Origin: Candidatus Poribacteria bacterium
GTDB lineage: Bacteria > Poribacteria > WGA-4E > UBA9662
Length of the DNA stretch: 64,000 nt
Assembly (NCBI GenBank): GCA_002709695.1
Contig: PAQF01000028.1
Coordinates: 62,001 to 126,000, forward strand
Direction of reading: 5' to 3'
Shown one piece after another: positions 25,194 to 34,147 of this stretch (its first letter is position 1; every line of letters starts with the position of its first letter). Below the pieces are notes generated by a model that was not told where the DNA came from, searched no databases, and worked only from the letters and a program-made list of their open reading frames with translations. A program made the position numbers and the translations under genes.

Positions 25194-27161
25194 ATGCTTC
25201 TTGTGAATATTAAGAACTATCTAAGTTTTGCTGCATCTGTATACCGTTTAGGAGTATGGATTTGTGCCGTACGACTGACCCTATTGATAACTAATATTGG
25301 CTTCTGTCTTCAACAACCATCAAAAGAAGATGATGTCCTGCAACTGGATGAAATAGTAGTTACAGGTAGCAAAACGGAACAGGTTATAGCAAATTCAACT
25401 ACTTTGGTACAAGTTATTTCCAGAGATGAGGTCGAGCGTCTAGGTGCTGAAAACCTCGGTCAAGTACTCGAACATTACGCAGGGCTAGTAATTACGCGTG
25501 ACGCGCATGGAGATGGGATTCAAATACAAGGTTTAGATCCCGAGTACGTATTAATTTTGATTGATGGACAGCCACAGATCGGCCGTATTGCAGGCAAGTT
25601 AGATTTAGCAAGAATTATGGTAGAAAATATCGATAGGATTGAAGTAGTCAAGGGCGCTTCCTCTGCCTTATTTGGTAGTCGTGCTATGGGTGGCGTGGTT
25701 AATATTATTACTCGATCAGGTGGTAACCCGCTCCGGTTAAGTTTGAACAACAGTTTCCAACTTAACAAAGTGATGAATAACCGCGGCACTTTAGAGTTCG
25801 CAGAAGATCGCCTAAACGCTTCTCTCGCAATTAGCCACAATCAGGCTGCACCTCAGGACATTAATCCTTCTGACAAAACGACAACGATTGATGGATACCG
25901 AAACTTGAATTTTTCTAGTCGGCTAAATTGGGACTTGACTTCAAAAACCACGCTTTTGCTGACAAGTCAATATCTAAAACAGCACCAGAATGGTATAAGC
26001 TCCTTTGACGATGGTTGGTATGACCGTACAGGTGAACTTGACAACTATAACCTACAAGCTAAGGTCAATTGTCAGGTATTCTCAGTGTCTCAACTATCTG
26101 CAACCGTCTACCAGACACAATACCAAGACGTCTCAGTCACGACAACCCAACCACAGAATACTATCAGTGCAACAAACAAAACTGTCCAATATTTGACTAA
26201 AGGAGAGTTGCTATTTGAAACACGATTTTCTCCTCAAACCCAGCTGACATTGGGCATGGAAAGCACTTTCGAAAACCTGTCATCACAAAGAATTCAAGGA
26301 GGGAAAAAGCAGCTTAGAAACAGTTCAACTTTTGCTCAACATCAGTGGGATATTTGGCCTCAATTCACAGTAGTCATTGGTAGCCGTTTGGACCACCATT
26401 CTGAATTTGGTACTTATTTAACTCCCAAGCTAAACACCAAGTTGAACTTAGGGAGATTAATTCAGATGAGAGCCTCGTGGGGGCGTGGTTTTCGTGCTCC
26501 TACTTTCCAAAATCTATACCTGAATTTCACCAATACAACAGCTGGCTATCAGGTCTTAGGTAATCCTAGGTTGGAACCAGAGTTCTCGAGTAGCTGGAAT
26601 TTGAGTTTTACCTCTCATTGGCTAAACAGATATCAAGGACAAGTTCACTTCTACCGTAATGATCTAACCAATTTAATTGAAGCTGAGGTAATTGGGGAAT
26701 CAGCAATAGGGGGTAGGAAATACCAGTACAAGAACGTAAATTCAGCCTTCACTACAGGAATTGACAGTAGTGTTTCCGCTCAATTCTTTAACGGTTTAAA
26801 TCTTCAGCTAGGCCATGCTTTGCTAATAGCAAAAAATAAGGAAACGACCTTAGATTTGTTGGGTCGATCTCGCCATACTTTCCACTTGGAAGTTGGTTAC
26901 CAATACCAACCATTTGATCTTCTTATGGATGTACGTGTTCGTCATGCGAATCGATGGGGACTTTATGACGATGGAGATAACATTTTGGAAGGCGAAGAAT
27001 ATGCTCCAGGATACTGGATTTGGAGTTGCAGAGGACGAAAAAAGTTAGGCAGGTCTTGGCAAGGGAATGCAGGTATCAATAACCTGTTCAATTTTAAGTC
27101 ACCACAGTTTTATACCTACGTTGGTCGGATTTTTTATGTTGGTGTCTCGTTTGTACATTAA
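25194..27161 (+). CDS. hmuR: TonB-dependent heme receptor, HmuR-like
   Basis: A 655-residue outer-membrane receptor. A hydrophobic signal region (residues 8-40) is followed by a TonB-box-like LDEIVVTGSK. The plug has GQVLEHYAGLVI, LDPEYVLILIDGQPQIGR, IDRIEVVKGASSALFGSRAMGGVVNIITRSG, and then the barrel. The FRAP motif (GRGFRAPTFQNLY) followed by NPRLEPE is the paired signature of heme/hemoglobin receptors such as HmuR. The conserved His often found between FRAP and NPxL is not seen here. Genes for HmuY-like proteins and HmuTU follow, as in hmu operons of Bacteroidota. Its ribosome site sits next to element B. Confidence 0.85.
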   Translation: MLLVNIKNYLSFAASVYRLGVWICAVRLTLLITNIGFCLQQPSKEDDVLQLDEIVVTGSKTEQVIANSTTLVQVISRDEVERLGAENLGQVLEHYAGLVITRDAHGDGIQIQGLDPEYVLILIDGQPQIGRIAGKLDLARIMVENIDRIEVVKGASSALFGSRAMGGVVNIITRSGGNPLRLSLNNSFQLNKVMNNRGTLEFAEDRLNASLAISHNQAAPQDINPSDKTTTIDGYRNLNFSSRLNWDLTSKTTLLLTSQYLKQHQNGISSFDDGWYDRTGELDNYNLQAKVNCQVFSVSQLSATVYQTQYQDVSVTTTQPQNTISATNKTVQYLTKGELLFETRFSPQTQLTLGMESTFENLSSQRIQGGKKQLRNSSTFAQHQWDIWPQFTVVIGSRLDHHSEFGTYLTPKLNTKLNLGRLIQMRASWGRGFRAPTFQNLYLNFTNTTAGYQVLGNPRLEPEFSSSWNLSFTSHWLNRYQGQVHFYRNDLTNLIEAEVIGESAIGGRKYQYKNVNSAFTTGIDSSVSAQFFNGLNLQLGHALLIAKNKETTLDLLGRSRHTFHLEVGYQYQPFDLLMDVRVRHANRWGLYDDGDNILEGEEYAPGYWIWSCRGRKKLGRSWQGNAGINNLFNFKSPQFYTYVGRIFYVGVSFVH

Positions 27162-27237
27162 TTTCATTTTAAGTCGCCAATTTTGCTTTTATCCTAGCTT
27201 CATATATGGGCCTGTATGAGTTAGATGCAATACATTG

Positions 27238-27266
27238 CAGCATTCGGTCTTGGTTTTGGAATGCTG
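27238..27266 (+). repeat. Hairpin between hmuR and hmuY1
   Basis: CAGCATTC and GAATGCTG form a perfect 8-bp stem with a 13-nt loop, 41 bases before the HmuY start. There is no T-run, so it looks like an mRNA-processing or stability hairpin rather than a terminator. Confidence 0.45.
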
Positions 27267-27306
27267 AATAATCACAAACATTTAGTTGAGTTACAGGGGT
27301 ATGATT

Positions 27307-27936
27307 ATGAATCAGTTTTTTCGAGTAGCGATCTTGATGCTCTCAATTTTCAGCTTGTTCGATACACAGTCCACTTGGGCTGAGATAAAAGAGGCGACTA
27401 TTACTATTGATGCCTCGAACCGTGAAGCCTTCGCTTTCTTTAGTTTTGAAGCTGGTAAAGTCGTCACCATCAAGGATCAAAAGACAACATTGCAATGGGA
27501 TCTGGGATTAAAGAGGACAGAAATCATTGTCAATGGCGGTAACAGCGGAAATGGCAAGGGTGGAGTTATTAGTTTGGAAAAGGCCAAGTTTAGCGAAATT
27601 GATCAAGCACCTGCTGAAGGCTATATTGCTGATACCGAAAAACTTTCCGCTTTAGCCACGGGGGACGGATGGTACGTCTACACAGGACCACCATTGCATC
27701 ATATTTTGGTACGGAATAAAGCTTTTGTAATTCGAACTGCGAAGGGGAATTATGCCAAGTTGTTTTTTGTCGGTTATTACAAAGATAACAAGGCTAAAAC
27801 AGGGGCAGGACACATTAGCATTACTTATGCCTATCAAGATGATGGTACCCTAAACCTTTTTAAGGCAAATACGGCGATGGTTCATGCCAAAGAGAAACTG
27901 GTTTCAATTTGGGCTGAGCTAAAAGCCCAAAAGTAG
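27307..27936 (+). CDS. HmuY-family heme-binding protein, copy 1
   Basis: A 209-residue exported protein. The signal peptide (MNQFFRVAILMLSIF to about TWA-EI) is followed by the HmuY-type beta-fold: FAFFSFEAGKVV, then WDLGLKRTEIIVNGGNSGNGKGG, YVYTGPPLHHILVRNKAFVIRTAKGNYAKLFFVGYY. P. gingivalis HmuY is a hemophore that hands heme to HmuR. The two heme-ligand histidines there are not safely placed here; HH in PLHHIL is a candidate. An in-frame TTG at 27286 exists, but AGGGG before ATG 27307 decides the start. It is soluble or periplasmic (no lipobox), unlike copy 2 at 28532, with which it is paralogous. Confidence 0.78.
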   Translation: MNQFFRVAILMLSIFSLFDTQSTWAEIKEATITIDASNREAFAFFSFEAGKVVTIKDQKTTLQWDLGLKRTEIIVNGGNSGNGKGGVISLEKAKFSEIDQAPAEGYIADTEKLSALATGDGWYVYTGPPLHHILVRNKAFVIRTAKGNYAKLFFVGYYKDNKAKTGAGHISITYAYQDDGTLNLFKANTAMVHAKEKLVSIWAELKAQK

Positions 27937-28040
27937 AGCTTCAAAATCAATTATCCTTTAGAAAATCTAGTAGGTCTAGGAGTTTTGCTTAGATCTACCA
28001 CGCACATATATATCTAACATACAAGGAGAGATAACATCCA

Positions 28041-28262
28041 ATGTCTCATGCACACATTGATAATCTTTTGGCCAAGGGCACTACTTCTACCATTTATACT
28101 TGCAGCCAAGATCATATACATATCCAATATAAAGATATTAATATTTCTACAACAGTAGATGATTTTATTGACTTCGCCCAAACTATGGCTCATGCGCTGA
28201 TCGAATGGTCTCATTTGGATGCGCAGGGTGTTCTACAATCACCCCCAGAAATTTCGGTCTGA
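28041..28262 (+). CDS. Small conserved-looking protein of unknown function between two hmuY genes
   Basis: A 73-residue protein with a strong ribosome site (AAGGAGAG) before its ATG. SHAHIDNLL, CSQDHIHIQYKDINISTTVDDFIDFAQTMAHALIEW gives a beta-hairpin then helix pattern, rich in His and with one Cys near the middle. There is no signal peptide, so cytoplasmic. It lies 104 bases after HmuY copy 1 and 269 bases before copy 2. The His-rich composition would suit metal or heme handling, but I recognise no family. Confidence 0.6.
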   Translation: MSHAHIDNLLAKGTTSTIYTCSQDHIHIQYKDINISTTVDDFIDFAQTMAHALIEWSHLDAQGVLQSPPEISV

Positions 28263-28385
28263 TTATCAATTGAAAACTTTATTTTGGTGGTAATGCTAGC
28301 TTTGCAACGCCTGTCACACAATAGCAGTGACGTTTTTGCTGTCTGACTTATGATTTAACGAGGTAAAAGACCCTTGTTAAAATGA

Positions 28386-28414
28386 ACTTCCTAAGCCACA
28401 ACATTATAGGAAGT
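28386..28414 (+). repeat. Hairpin upstream of hmuY2
   Basis: ACTTCCTA and TAGGAAGT form a perfect 8-bp stem with a 13-nt loop, no T-run. It has the same stem and loop lengths as the hairpin before hmuY1 but a different sequence. Confidence 0.4.
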
Positions 28415-28531
28415 GTTTGTATAGATGCAATTAGCAATATCGGGGCGGGGTGATTCAGGTAGATTTGCACTCCCTCACTGTTTAACTCTGCCTCATATTT
28501 CTAATTTAATCATTCAGGAGAACAGAAAACG

Positions 28532-29209
28532 ATGAATCGGTACCGACCCATTTTTTCATCTGGTAGCAACAAAATTTTGGGACACTTAATATTAATAGCT
28601 CTTGTCGCAATTCTTTTGCTATCCTGTGGCACTGAAGCTGATAAAGTAGAAACTGGGCAAAATCCTGTACAAGATAAGGGACAGCCTTTGATAACTACAC
28701 AGCTGGTTGCCCAAGATGCCTTGCTTACTTCAATCACAGTCACCGTGGATGCCACCAAGCAAGATATGTGGGCCTATTTTTCATTAAAAGAAGGAAAAGT
28801 TGTTGAGGTTGCTAATCCTGCGGATTCAAAAGGTTGGGACTTGGGTTTTCAAAGAACCAAGATTAAGATCAATGGGGGTGTTAGTGGTCCTGGAGGTAGT
28901 GGAGTTACAATGTTGCTGGATACCAAATTTGATTTAGTTAATAAAGCTCCCATTGCGGATTATGAGGTTGATACTCAAAATAGTTTAGCTATTGTGCCTC
29001 AGAGTAAAAAAGGCTGGTATGTTTACACTGGAGCGCCCACACACTGGGTACTACCGATTGAAAATCGAGTTTTTGTAATAAAAACTGGAAATGGTGCTTT
29101 TGCCAAGATTCAGTTTCTTGGCTATTACAAGGATAATGAAAACAAGACAGACCCAGCCTATGTAAAATTCAAATACATTTTTCAAACCGATGGTAGCAGG
29201 AATTTCTAA
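28532..29209 (+). CDS. HmuY-family heme-binding lipoprotein, copy 2
   Basis: A 225-residue lipoprotein with lipobox LLSC-G (Cys about residue 31). After a short linker comes the same fold as copy 1: WAYFSLKEGKVVEV, GWDLGFQRTKIKINGGVSGPGGSG, GWYVYTGAPTHWVLPIENRVFVIKTGNGAFAKIQFLGYY. Surface-anchored HmuY proteins bind heme outside the cell. The candidate heme ligand THW replaces LHH of copy 1, so the ligand environment may differ. The ribosome site AGGAGA is good. hmuT follows 58 bases later. The pair (soluble copy 1, lipid-anchored copy 2) suggests division of labour in heme capture; this is inference. Confidence 0.8.
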   Translation: MNRYRPIFSSGSNKILGHLILIALVAILLLSCGTEADKVETGQNPVQDKGQPLITTQLVAQDALLTSITVTVDATKQDMWAYFSLKEGKVVEVANPADSKGWDLGFQRTKIKINGGVSGPGGSGVTMLLDTKFDLVNKAPIADYEVDTQNSLAIVPQSKKGWYVYTGAPTHWVLPIENRVFVIKTGNGAFAKIQFLGYYKDNENKTDPAYVKFKYIFQTDGSRNF

Positions 29210-29267
29210 AGTGGAATTGGCTATGATTTCACCTCTGAATCAACTTCCCTGATAGGAGAAAATTTAA

Positions 29268-30242
29268 ATGAGTATTGTAATGGTTCCTAAGAGTCCGTTT
29301 GATTTGATGACCAAATTTATTCTCCTTTTTGAGATGGTACTGGTGATTTATTCAAGTCCTCTTTTGGTTGAAAGTGCCGAAGTCATTGATTTTAATAATA
29401 AAACGGTGAACATTAATTCGTCTAATCGTATTGTGTCACTAAATGGTAGTAACACTGAAATATTGTTTGCTTTGGGAGTTGGTGACCGTGTGGTAGGTTG
29501 TGACCTCTCTTCAACCTACCCACCAAAAGTAAAGGAACTTCCCAATATCGGCTATCAATATCGGCTTAATGCTGAAGGGATTTTAGCTCTAAAACCTGAT
29601 TTGGTTATTGGACGAAAAGATGCTAAACCTCCGCAAGTTATTTCGCAATTGCGTGCCGCTGGTGTTTCAGTTTTGTTATTGGAAGAACCCAGAACCTTTG
29701 GCTCCGCCAAATCAAGAATTAAAACAATTGGTCAAGCAGTTGATAAAGTTGGACGGTCCAATGAATTAATTAACTTATTGCAGAAAGACCTATTAGCTTT
29801 ACAGTCAAAGCTAGAAAATTTGAAGGCAAGCGAGAAAAAGAAAGGGCTGTTTATGTACCTTAGAGGGCCACAAACAGCCTTGGTACTGGGAAAGAAAACA
29901 GGCCCCGGGGCGATGTTAGAGTTGTCTGGAGCTATCAATTGCTCAGGTAAAATAGAAAATAGCCAACCTATGACTGCCGAAGCCGTAGTGGCAGCAAAGC
30001 CGGATGTTTTGGTGTTATTCGAGTCGGGTTTAAAATCCATTGGTGGAATAGAAGGTCTTTTGAAGTTACCTGGCTTGGCGCAAACCCCTGCGGGCCGAAA
30101 CCAGCGTGTTGTTAGTATTGATGGCCTCTACCTCTCTGGTTTTGGCGTTCGATCAGGCCGGGCTGCACTAGAATTGTTTCAAGCTATCTATGAAACCAAA
30201 GGTTTTCATGCCATTCAGTTTGTAGTGGAAAGTGAAGACTAA
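29268..30242 (+). CDS. hmuT: Heme ABC transporter substrate-binding protein
   Basis: A 324-residue periplasmic binding protein of the class III (FepB/BtuF/HmuT) type. A signal segment (residues 14-36) is followed by RIVSLNGSNTEILFALGVGDRVVGCD, LKPDLVIGRKDA, a backbone helix (IGQAVDKVGRSNELINLL) and the C-lobe (MTAEAVVAAKPDVLVLFESGL, LSGFGVRSGRAALELF). HmuT-type GSNTEILF at the first loop and the hmuU overlap fit heme. AGGAGA lies before the ATG. The hmuU GTG begins on the base after its stop. Confidence 0.85.
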   Translation: MSIVMVPKSPFDLMTKFILLFEMVLVIYSSPLLVESAEVIDFNNKTVNINSSNRIVSLNGSNTEILFALGVGDRVVGCDLSSTYPPKVKELPNIGYQYRLNAEGILALKPDLVIGRKDAKPPQVISQLRAAGVSVLLLEEPRTFGSAKSRIKTIGQAVDKVGRSNELINLLQKDLLALQSKLENLKASEKKKGLFMYLRGPQTALVLGKKTGPGAMLELSGAINCSGKIENSQPMTAEAVVAAKPDVLVLFESGLKSIGGIEGLLKLPGLAQTPAGRNQRVVSIDGLYLSGFGVRSGRAALELFQAIYETKGFHAIQFVVESED

Positions 30243-31241
30243 GTGCGAACTTCGGGGAAATTACTGCCCCTATTGGCATCATTATTACCGTTGGTTTTAT
30301 GTATTGCTGCTGGTACTGGTGCTTACCAAATCCATTGGTGGCAGATTCCAGAAATTCTGTGGATGAGAGGAGATGGCTATGAAGTTCTACTCTTCGTTCG
30401 TTTTCCCCGTGTTCTCTTAGCCGCTATAGTTGGAGCGTCACTAGCTATTTCTGGAGCTACTTTACAAGGCATTTTTCGCAATCCTTTGGCTGATCCTGGT
30501 TTAATCGGTGTCACCGCTGGAGCTAGTTTGGGTGCAGCCCTCTGGATTGTATTGGTTGGATCAGGGATTTTTGGCATTTGGGGGTTGCCTATTGCCTCTT
30601 TTACTGGAGGTATAACAGTAACTATACTAGTGTACAAAATTGCGCAAACAGCAGGTAAGGTCCTTACTACAACGCTCCTACTTTCGGGTATTGCTTTCAA
30701 CAGTATTGCAGGGGCAGGGATTGGGCTTATGACTTTCATCGCTGACGAGGAGCAACTGCGCAGTTTGACTTTCTGGTTGCTTGGCAGTTTCGGAGGTGCC
30801 ACTTGGCCACTGATTGCAGCCAATTTGCCTTTGGCTATAGCCGGCTTAATTTTGCTGTTACCATTGGCCCAATCACTTAATGTCGTAACATTAGGTGAGG
30901 CAGAAGCTGGCCACCTTGGAATTTCAATGAGTGGTCTCAAACGTCGTGCAGTCTTTGGAGTTGCGCTGTCTGTTGGGGCTGCGGTTTCAGCCGCCGGGGG
31001 GATAGGGTTTGTGGGGTTAATCGTACCTCATCTTTTGCGTTTGATTGGGGGGCCGGACCATCGTTTTGTTTTACCTGCTTCCGCGTTATCGGGGGCGATC
31101 TTATTGATTTTTGCTGACTCTCTGGCACGCACCATGATTTCGCCTATGGAACTCCCAATCGGTATTATTACTGGTATATTTGGCGGTCCATTTTTCCTTT
31201 GGCTCTTAATCCAATATAAACGAGATATTCTGTATATTTGA
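30243..31241 (+). CDS. hmuU: Heme ABC transporter permease, FecCD family
   Basis: A 332-residue FecCD/BtuC-type permease with about ten membrane helices. Family marks are VRFPRVLLAAIVGASLAISGATLQGIFRNPLADPGLIGVTAGAS near the N-terminus and the later AAGGIGFVGLIVPHLLRLIGGPDHR, the EAA-like loop that touches the ATPase. It starts at GTG directly after the hmuT stop. With HmuT and HmuV it completes the inner-membrane heme importer, although hmuV lies 6 kb upstream in the same direction. Confidence 0.88.
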   Translation: MRTSGKLLPLLASLLPLVLCIAAGTGAYQIHWWQIPEILWMRGDGYEVLLFVRFPRVLLAAIVGASLAISGATLQGIFRNPLADPGLIGVTAGASLGAALWIVLVGSGIFGIWGLPIASFTGGITVTILVYKIAQTAGKVLTTTLLLSGIAFNSIAGAGIGLMTFIADEEQLRSLTFWLLGSFGGATWPLIAANLPLAIAGLILLLPLAQSLNVVTLGEAEAGHLGISMSGLKRRAVFGVALSVGAAVSAAGGIGFVGLIVPHLLRLIGGPDHRFVLPASALSGAILLIFADSLARTMISPMELPIGIITGIFGGPFFLWLLIQYKRDILYI

Positions 31242-31421
31242 CCAAATAGAAAAACTCTAGATATAAAATTCACGACGGAACAAGCAAGATGAGAACACTC
31301 CATAAGGGGAATAGATTGGTGACGCTCAAAATTCCACAGACTTATACTAGTGTATTTCTAAAGGGTGCCATGGAGAGATTTAGAATTGGTTCAACTTTTT
31401 TTTGAGATCGTTTCATGATTT

Positions 31422-31436
31422 TGAGACTCAGTGTCA
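31422..31436 (+). promoter_or_regulatory. Putative Fur-type 7-1-7 operator before the HupE-Ycf48 gene
   Basis: TGAGACTcAGTGTCA, one base from the perfect palindrome, 36 bases before the TTG start. A further TGAGATCGTTTCA lies just upstream (31402-31414). I see no clear promoter pair. Confidence 0.6.
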
Positions 31437-31472
31437 TTTTCGCGTTAAGCCAAAACAACAGTGGAGGTTTCT

Positions 31473-33977
31473 TTGAAAAAATCACTTCGAGAGCGTTTAA
31501 TTATTAGAAGAATCGTTGGAATTGGAATTTGCCTCGTGAGTGTTTGGAATGTAATTGAGGCTTGGGGACATCCGTTTCAGCCGAACAAAATAAGTGCACT
31601 CAACGAGTTCTATGAGTTTACTCTACTTGGTATTGAGCACATTCTTACTGGCTATGACCACCTGCTTTTTTTGATCGGTCTCCACATCGTTGACCGAAAA
31701 GTGGTACATATCGTGAAAGTTGTTACGGCATTCACTGTGGCTCACAGTTTTACGCTTGGGCTCGCTGTGTTTGATGTTGTGACGCTCCCTGTACGTCCAG
31801 TTGAATCGTTGATTGCATTAAGTATTGCCTATATTGCTGTCGAAAATCTCATTCTCAAAAAAAGACCGAAGAAACGGTGGATTATCGCTTTTGGCTTTGG
31901 GCTTGTGCACGGATTTGGGTTTGCAGGTATCCTCAAAGACATCGGTCTGGCGGAAACGAGGCTCCTAATCTCGCTTTTTTCGTTCAACATTGGGGTTGAA
32001 ATTGGGCAGATTGGTGTTGTGACACTTCTCTTTCCGATACTCGTCGGAATCAGACGCATACGATGGGAACTCACATTTCAGCGTGCGATGTCGGTCTGCA
32101 TCTTGATATTTGGTGTTGTTTGGTTTGTTGAAAGAGCGTTTATCTCTAAATTTGAACTTACTGAAATACTTCAGGGATGGACAACCGCAAGGAAAGCAGA
32201 ATTGGATGCAAATTTCGAGGCAATCTGCTTCTCCGGTCCTAATTTTGGATGGGCAGTTGGTAGTGATGGGACAATCGTTCACACTTCTGATAGGGGAGAG
32301 ACATGGCAGATTCAAAAACCACCGACGAGCCGATACCTTTTTGGTGCTGATTTTATCAATGAACGAGACGGATGGGTTGTTGGCGAAGATGGCGTCATCC
32401 TGCATACACAAGATGGTGGAGGGAAGTGGTATACACAATCCTCTGGTACTGATGCTCCGTTTATGGCAATTGATTTCATAGATGCAGATAACGGCTGGAT
32501 TGTTGGAATGGAGGGTTGGATCATGCACACCTCAGATGGTGGAAAAACGTGGGTTCGGCAACAGAGTGGCACTTACAATGAGCTGAGTACGGTTCATTTT
32601 ATTGATGCCAAAAGGGGATGGGCAACTGGTATGTATGGAATGGTCCTTCATACACAAGATGGTGGAAAAACGTGGAAGCTTGGGAAAGTGCCGACCGGCT
32701 ACGAAACCATCGGTGCCCGCTTCACAAATGATCAAAACGGTTGGGCGGTGACAACAGTCGGTGCAGTCTTCGAAACGCAGGATAGTGGGATGACGTGGAA
32801 GGAACGCCGTGGTGTGACGTGGAAGAAACGTCATGGTTCTCAAAGCCACAATACTTTAGCAGCAATCTCCTTTACCAGTGAAGCAGAAGGTTGGTCTGCT
32901 GGCTGGTACGGCAATATTTATTACACCTGTGACAGGGGCCAGAATTGGATACCAAAGGTTGCTAACACGATGAATCATCTAAGCGACATTTGTTTCGTCA
33001 ATTCCCAACAAGGTTGGGCTGCAGGTGAGAATGGCGTTATTGTGCGGACAAACGATGGTGGTGAAAACTGGGAGATGCTAACGAGCGAAGAAAATCATGA
33101 CTTAACAGAGATGCAGTTCATCAATTTGACTGAAGGTTGGGCAGTAGGATATGGAGGCTTGATGCTTCGTACTCGTGATGCGGGCAAAACGTGGGAAACA
33201 TACTCAATCGACAATAAAAACTTGTTTGTTGATGACTATCACCTCGAAGCCGTAAATTTCGTTAATCGCAAAAAGGGCTGGATTGTTGGTGGGAAAAACA
33301 TCGGCCAGTTTACCCACGAAGGTTTCATCTTACATACCCCGGATGGTGGTAAAACTTGGGAGATGCAATCCGATGACATTGGAACGTATCTGAACGATCT
33401 GGTTTTTGTCGATGATAAGAACGGGTGGGTCATCGGCGGTTGGTTTCAACATGGCGAGCTTTTCCATACCAATGATGGGGGAAAGACTTGGGATTCGCAA
33501 ATTGTCGTAGACCGGAGTCTAAACAGTATTTACTTCGTCACCAAGCGGATTGGCTGGATTGTGGGAAACGGGGGTTTGCTCCTCCGCACTGAAGATTTTG
33601 GAAAAACATGGCAACGGCAAATCATCAGGCGATACGATGGATTCAGCTATGATGATGTTAGTTTTGTCTCGGAAAGAGAAGGTTGGATTGTTGGTGATAC
33701 GGGATTGATTCTCCAAACTCAGGATGGTGGAAGAACGTGGCAACGTCGAGAGAGTAATACTGACGATCCACTTCATGCTATCTGGTTTGCTTCCAATACG
33801 GAAGGCTGGATTGTCGGTTGGAAAGGGGTTATCCTCCGTTCAACCGACAGCGGAAAAACGTGGCAACATGAGCAAAGTACAACGAATAAAACGCTGAATA
33901 GCTTGTGGATTACAAGAGGTCGGATTCCGTGGGTCGTTGGTGAATCCGGGCTTATATTGAAGTATGAGCGGAATTAG
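31473..33977 (+). CDS. HupE/UreJ-like membrane domain fused to 14 Ycf48-type repeats
   Basis: An 834-residue fusion. Residues about 20-230 form a six-helix HupE/UreJ-2 type domain: FTLLGIEHILTGYDHLLFLIGL, VTAFTVAHSFTLGLAV, and GFGLVHGFGFAGIL with conserved His and Asp residues of these metal-transport-like proteins. From about 243 come fourteen Ycf48/BNR units of the form WxVGxxGxIxHTxDGGKTW, about 41 residues apart, ending WVVGESGLILKY. Fourteen units fit two seven-bladed propellers. The N-terminus is inside and the propellers likely lie in the periplasm. GGAGG (31463-31467) is placed for TTG 31473; GTG 31461 is less likely. The Fur-like box upstream links it to metal supply. Substrate unknown. 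Confidence 0.75.
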   Translation: MKKSLRERLIIRRIVGIGICLVSVWNVIEAWGHPFQPNKISALNEFYEFTLLGIEHILTGYDHLLFLIGLHIVDRKVVHIVKVVTAFTVAHSFTLGLAVFDVVTLPVRPVESLIALSIAYIAVENLILKKRPKKRWIIAFGFGLVHGFGFAGILKDIGLAETRLLISLFSFNIGVEIGQIGVVTLLFPILVGIRRIRWELTFQRAMSVCILIFGVVWFVERAFISKFELTEILQGWTTARKAELDANFEAICFSGPNFGWAVGSDGTIVHTSDRGETWQIQKPPTSRYLFGADFINERDGWVVGEDGVILHTQDGGGKWYTQSSGTDAPFMAIDFIDADNGWIVGMEGWIMHTSDGGKTWVRQQSGTYNELSTVHFIDAKRGWATGMYGMVLHTQDGGKTWKLGKVPTGYETIGARFTNDQNGWAVTTVGAVFETQDSGMTWKERRGVTWKKRHGSQSHNTLAAISFTSEAEGWSAGWYGNIYYTCDRGQNWIPKVANTMNHLSDICFVNSQQGWAAGENGVIVRTNDGGENWEMLTSEENHDLTEMQFINLTEGWAVGYGGLMLRTRDAGKTWETYSIDNKNLFVDDYHLEAVNFVNRKKGWIVGGKNIGQFTHEGFILHTPDGGKTWEMQSDDIGTYLNDLVFVDDKNGWVIGGWFQHGELFHTNDGGKTWDSQIVVDRSLNSIYFVTKRIGWIVGNGGLLLRTEDFGKTWQRQIIRRYDGFSYDDVSFVSEREGWIVGDTGLILQTQDGGRTWQRRESNTDDPLHAIWFASNTEGWIVGWKGVILRSTDSGKTWQHEQSTTNKTLNSLWITRGRIPWVVGESGLILKYERN

Positions 33978-34147
33978 GCACGTGTTATGGATTGGATCGG
34001 CAAGGATACCTGAAAAGTGATGCTGCTAGAGAAATGGTTGGAATTTCGGATGGTTCTTGGAGATTTGAGTTAATCTATATTGGCAATTACTCATGGGTTA
34101 TCCGGCTATGGTGGTTGTTGTTAGGTGTGATATAGCTTCTTCAGGTG

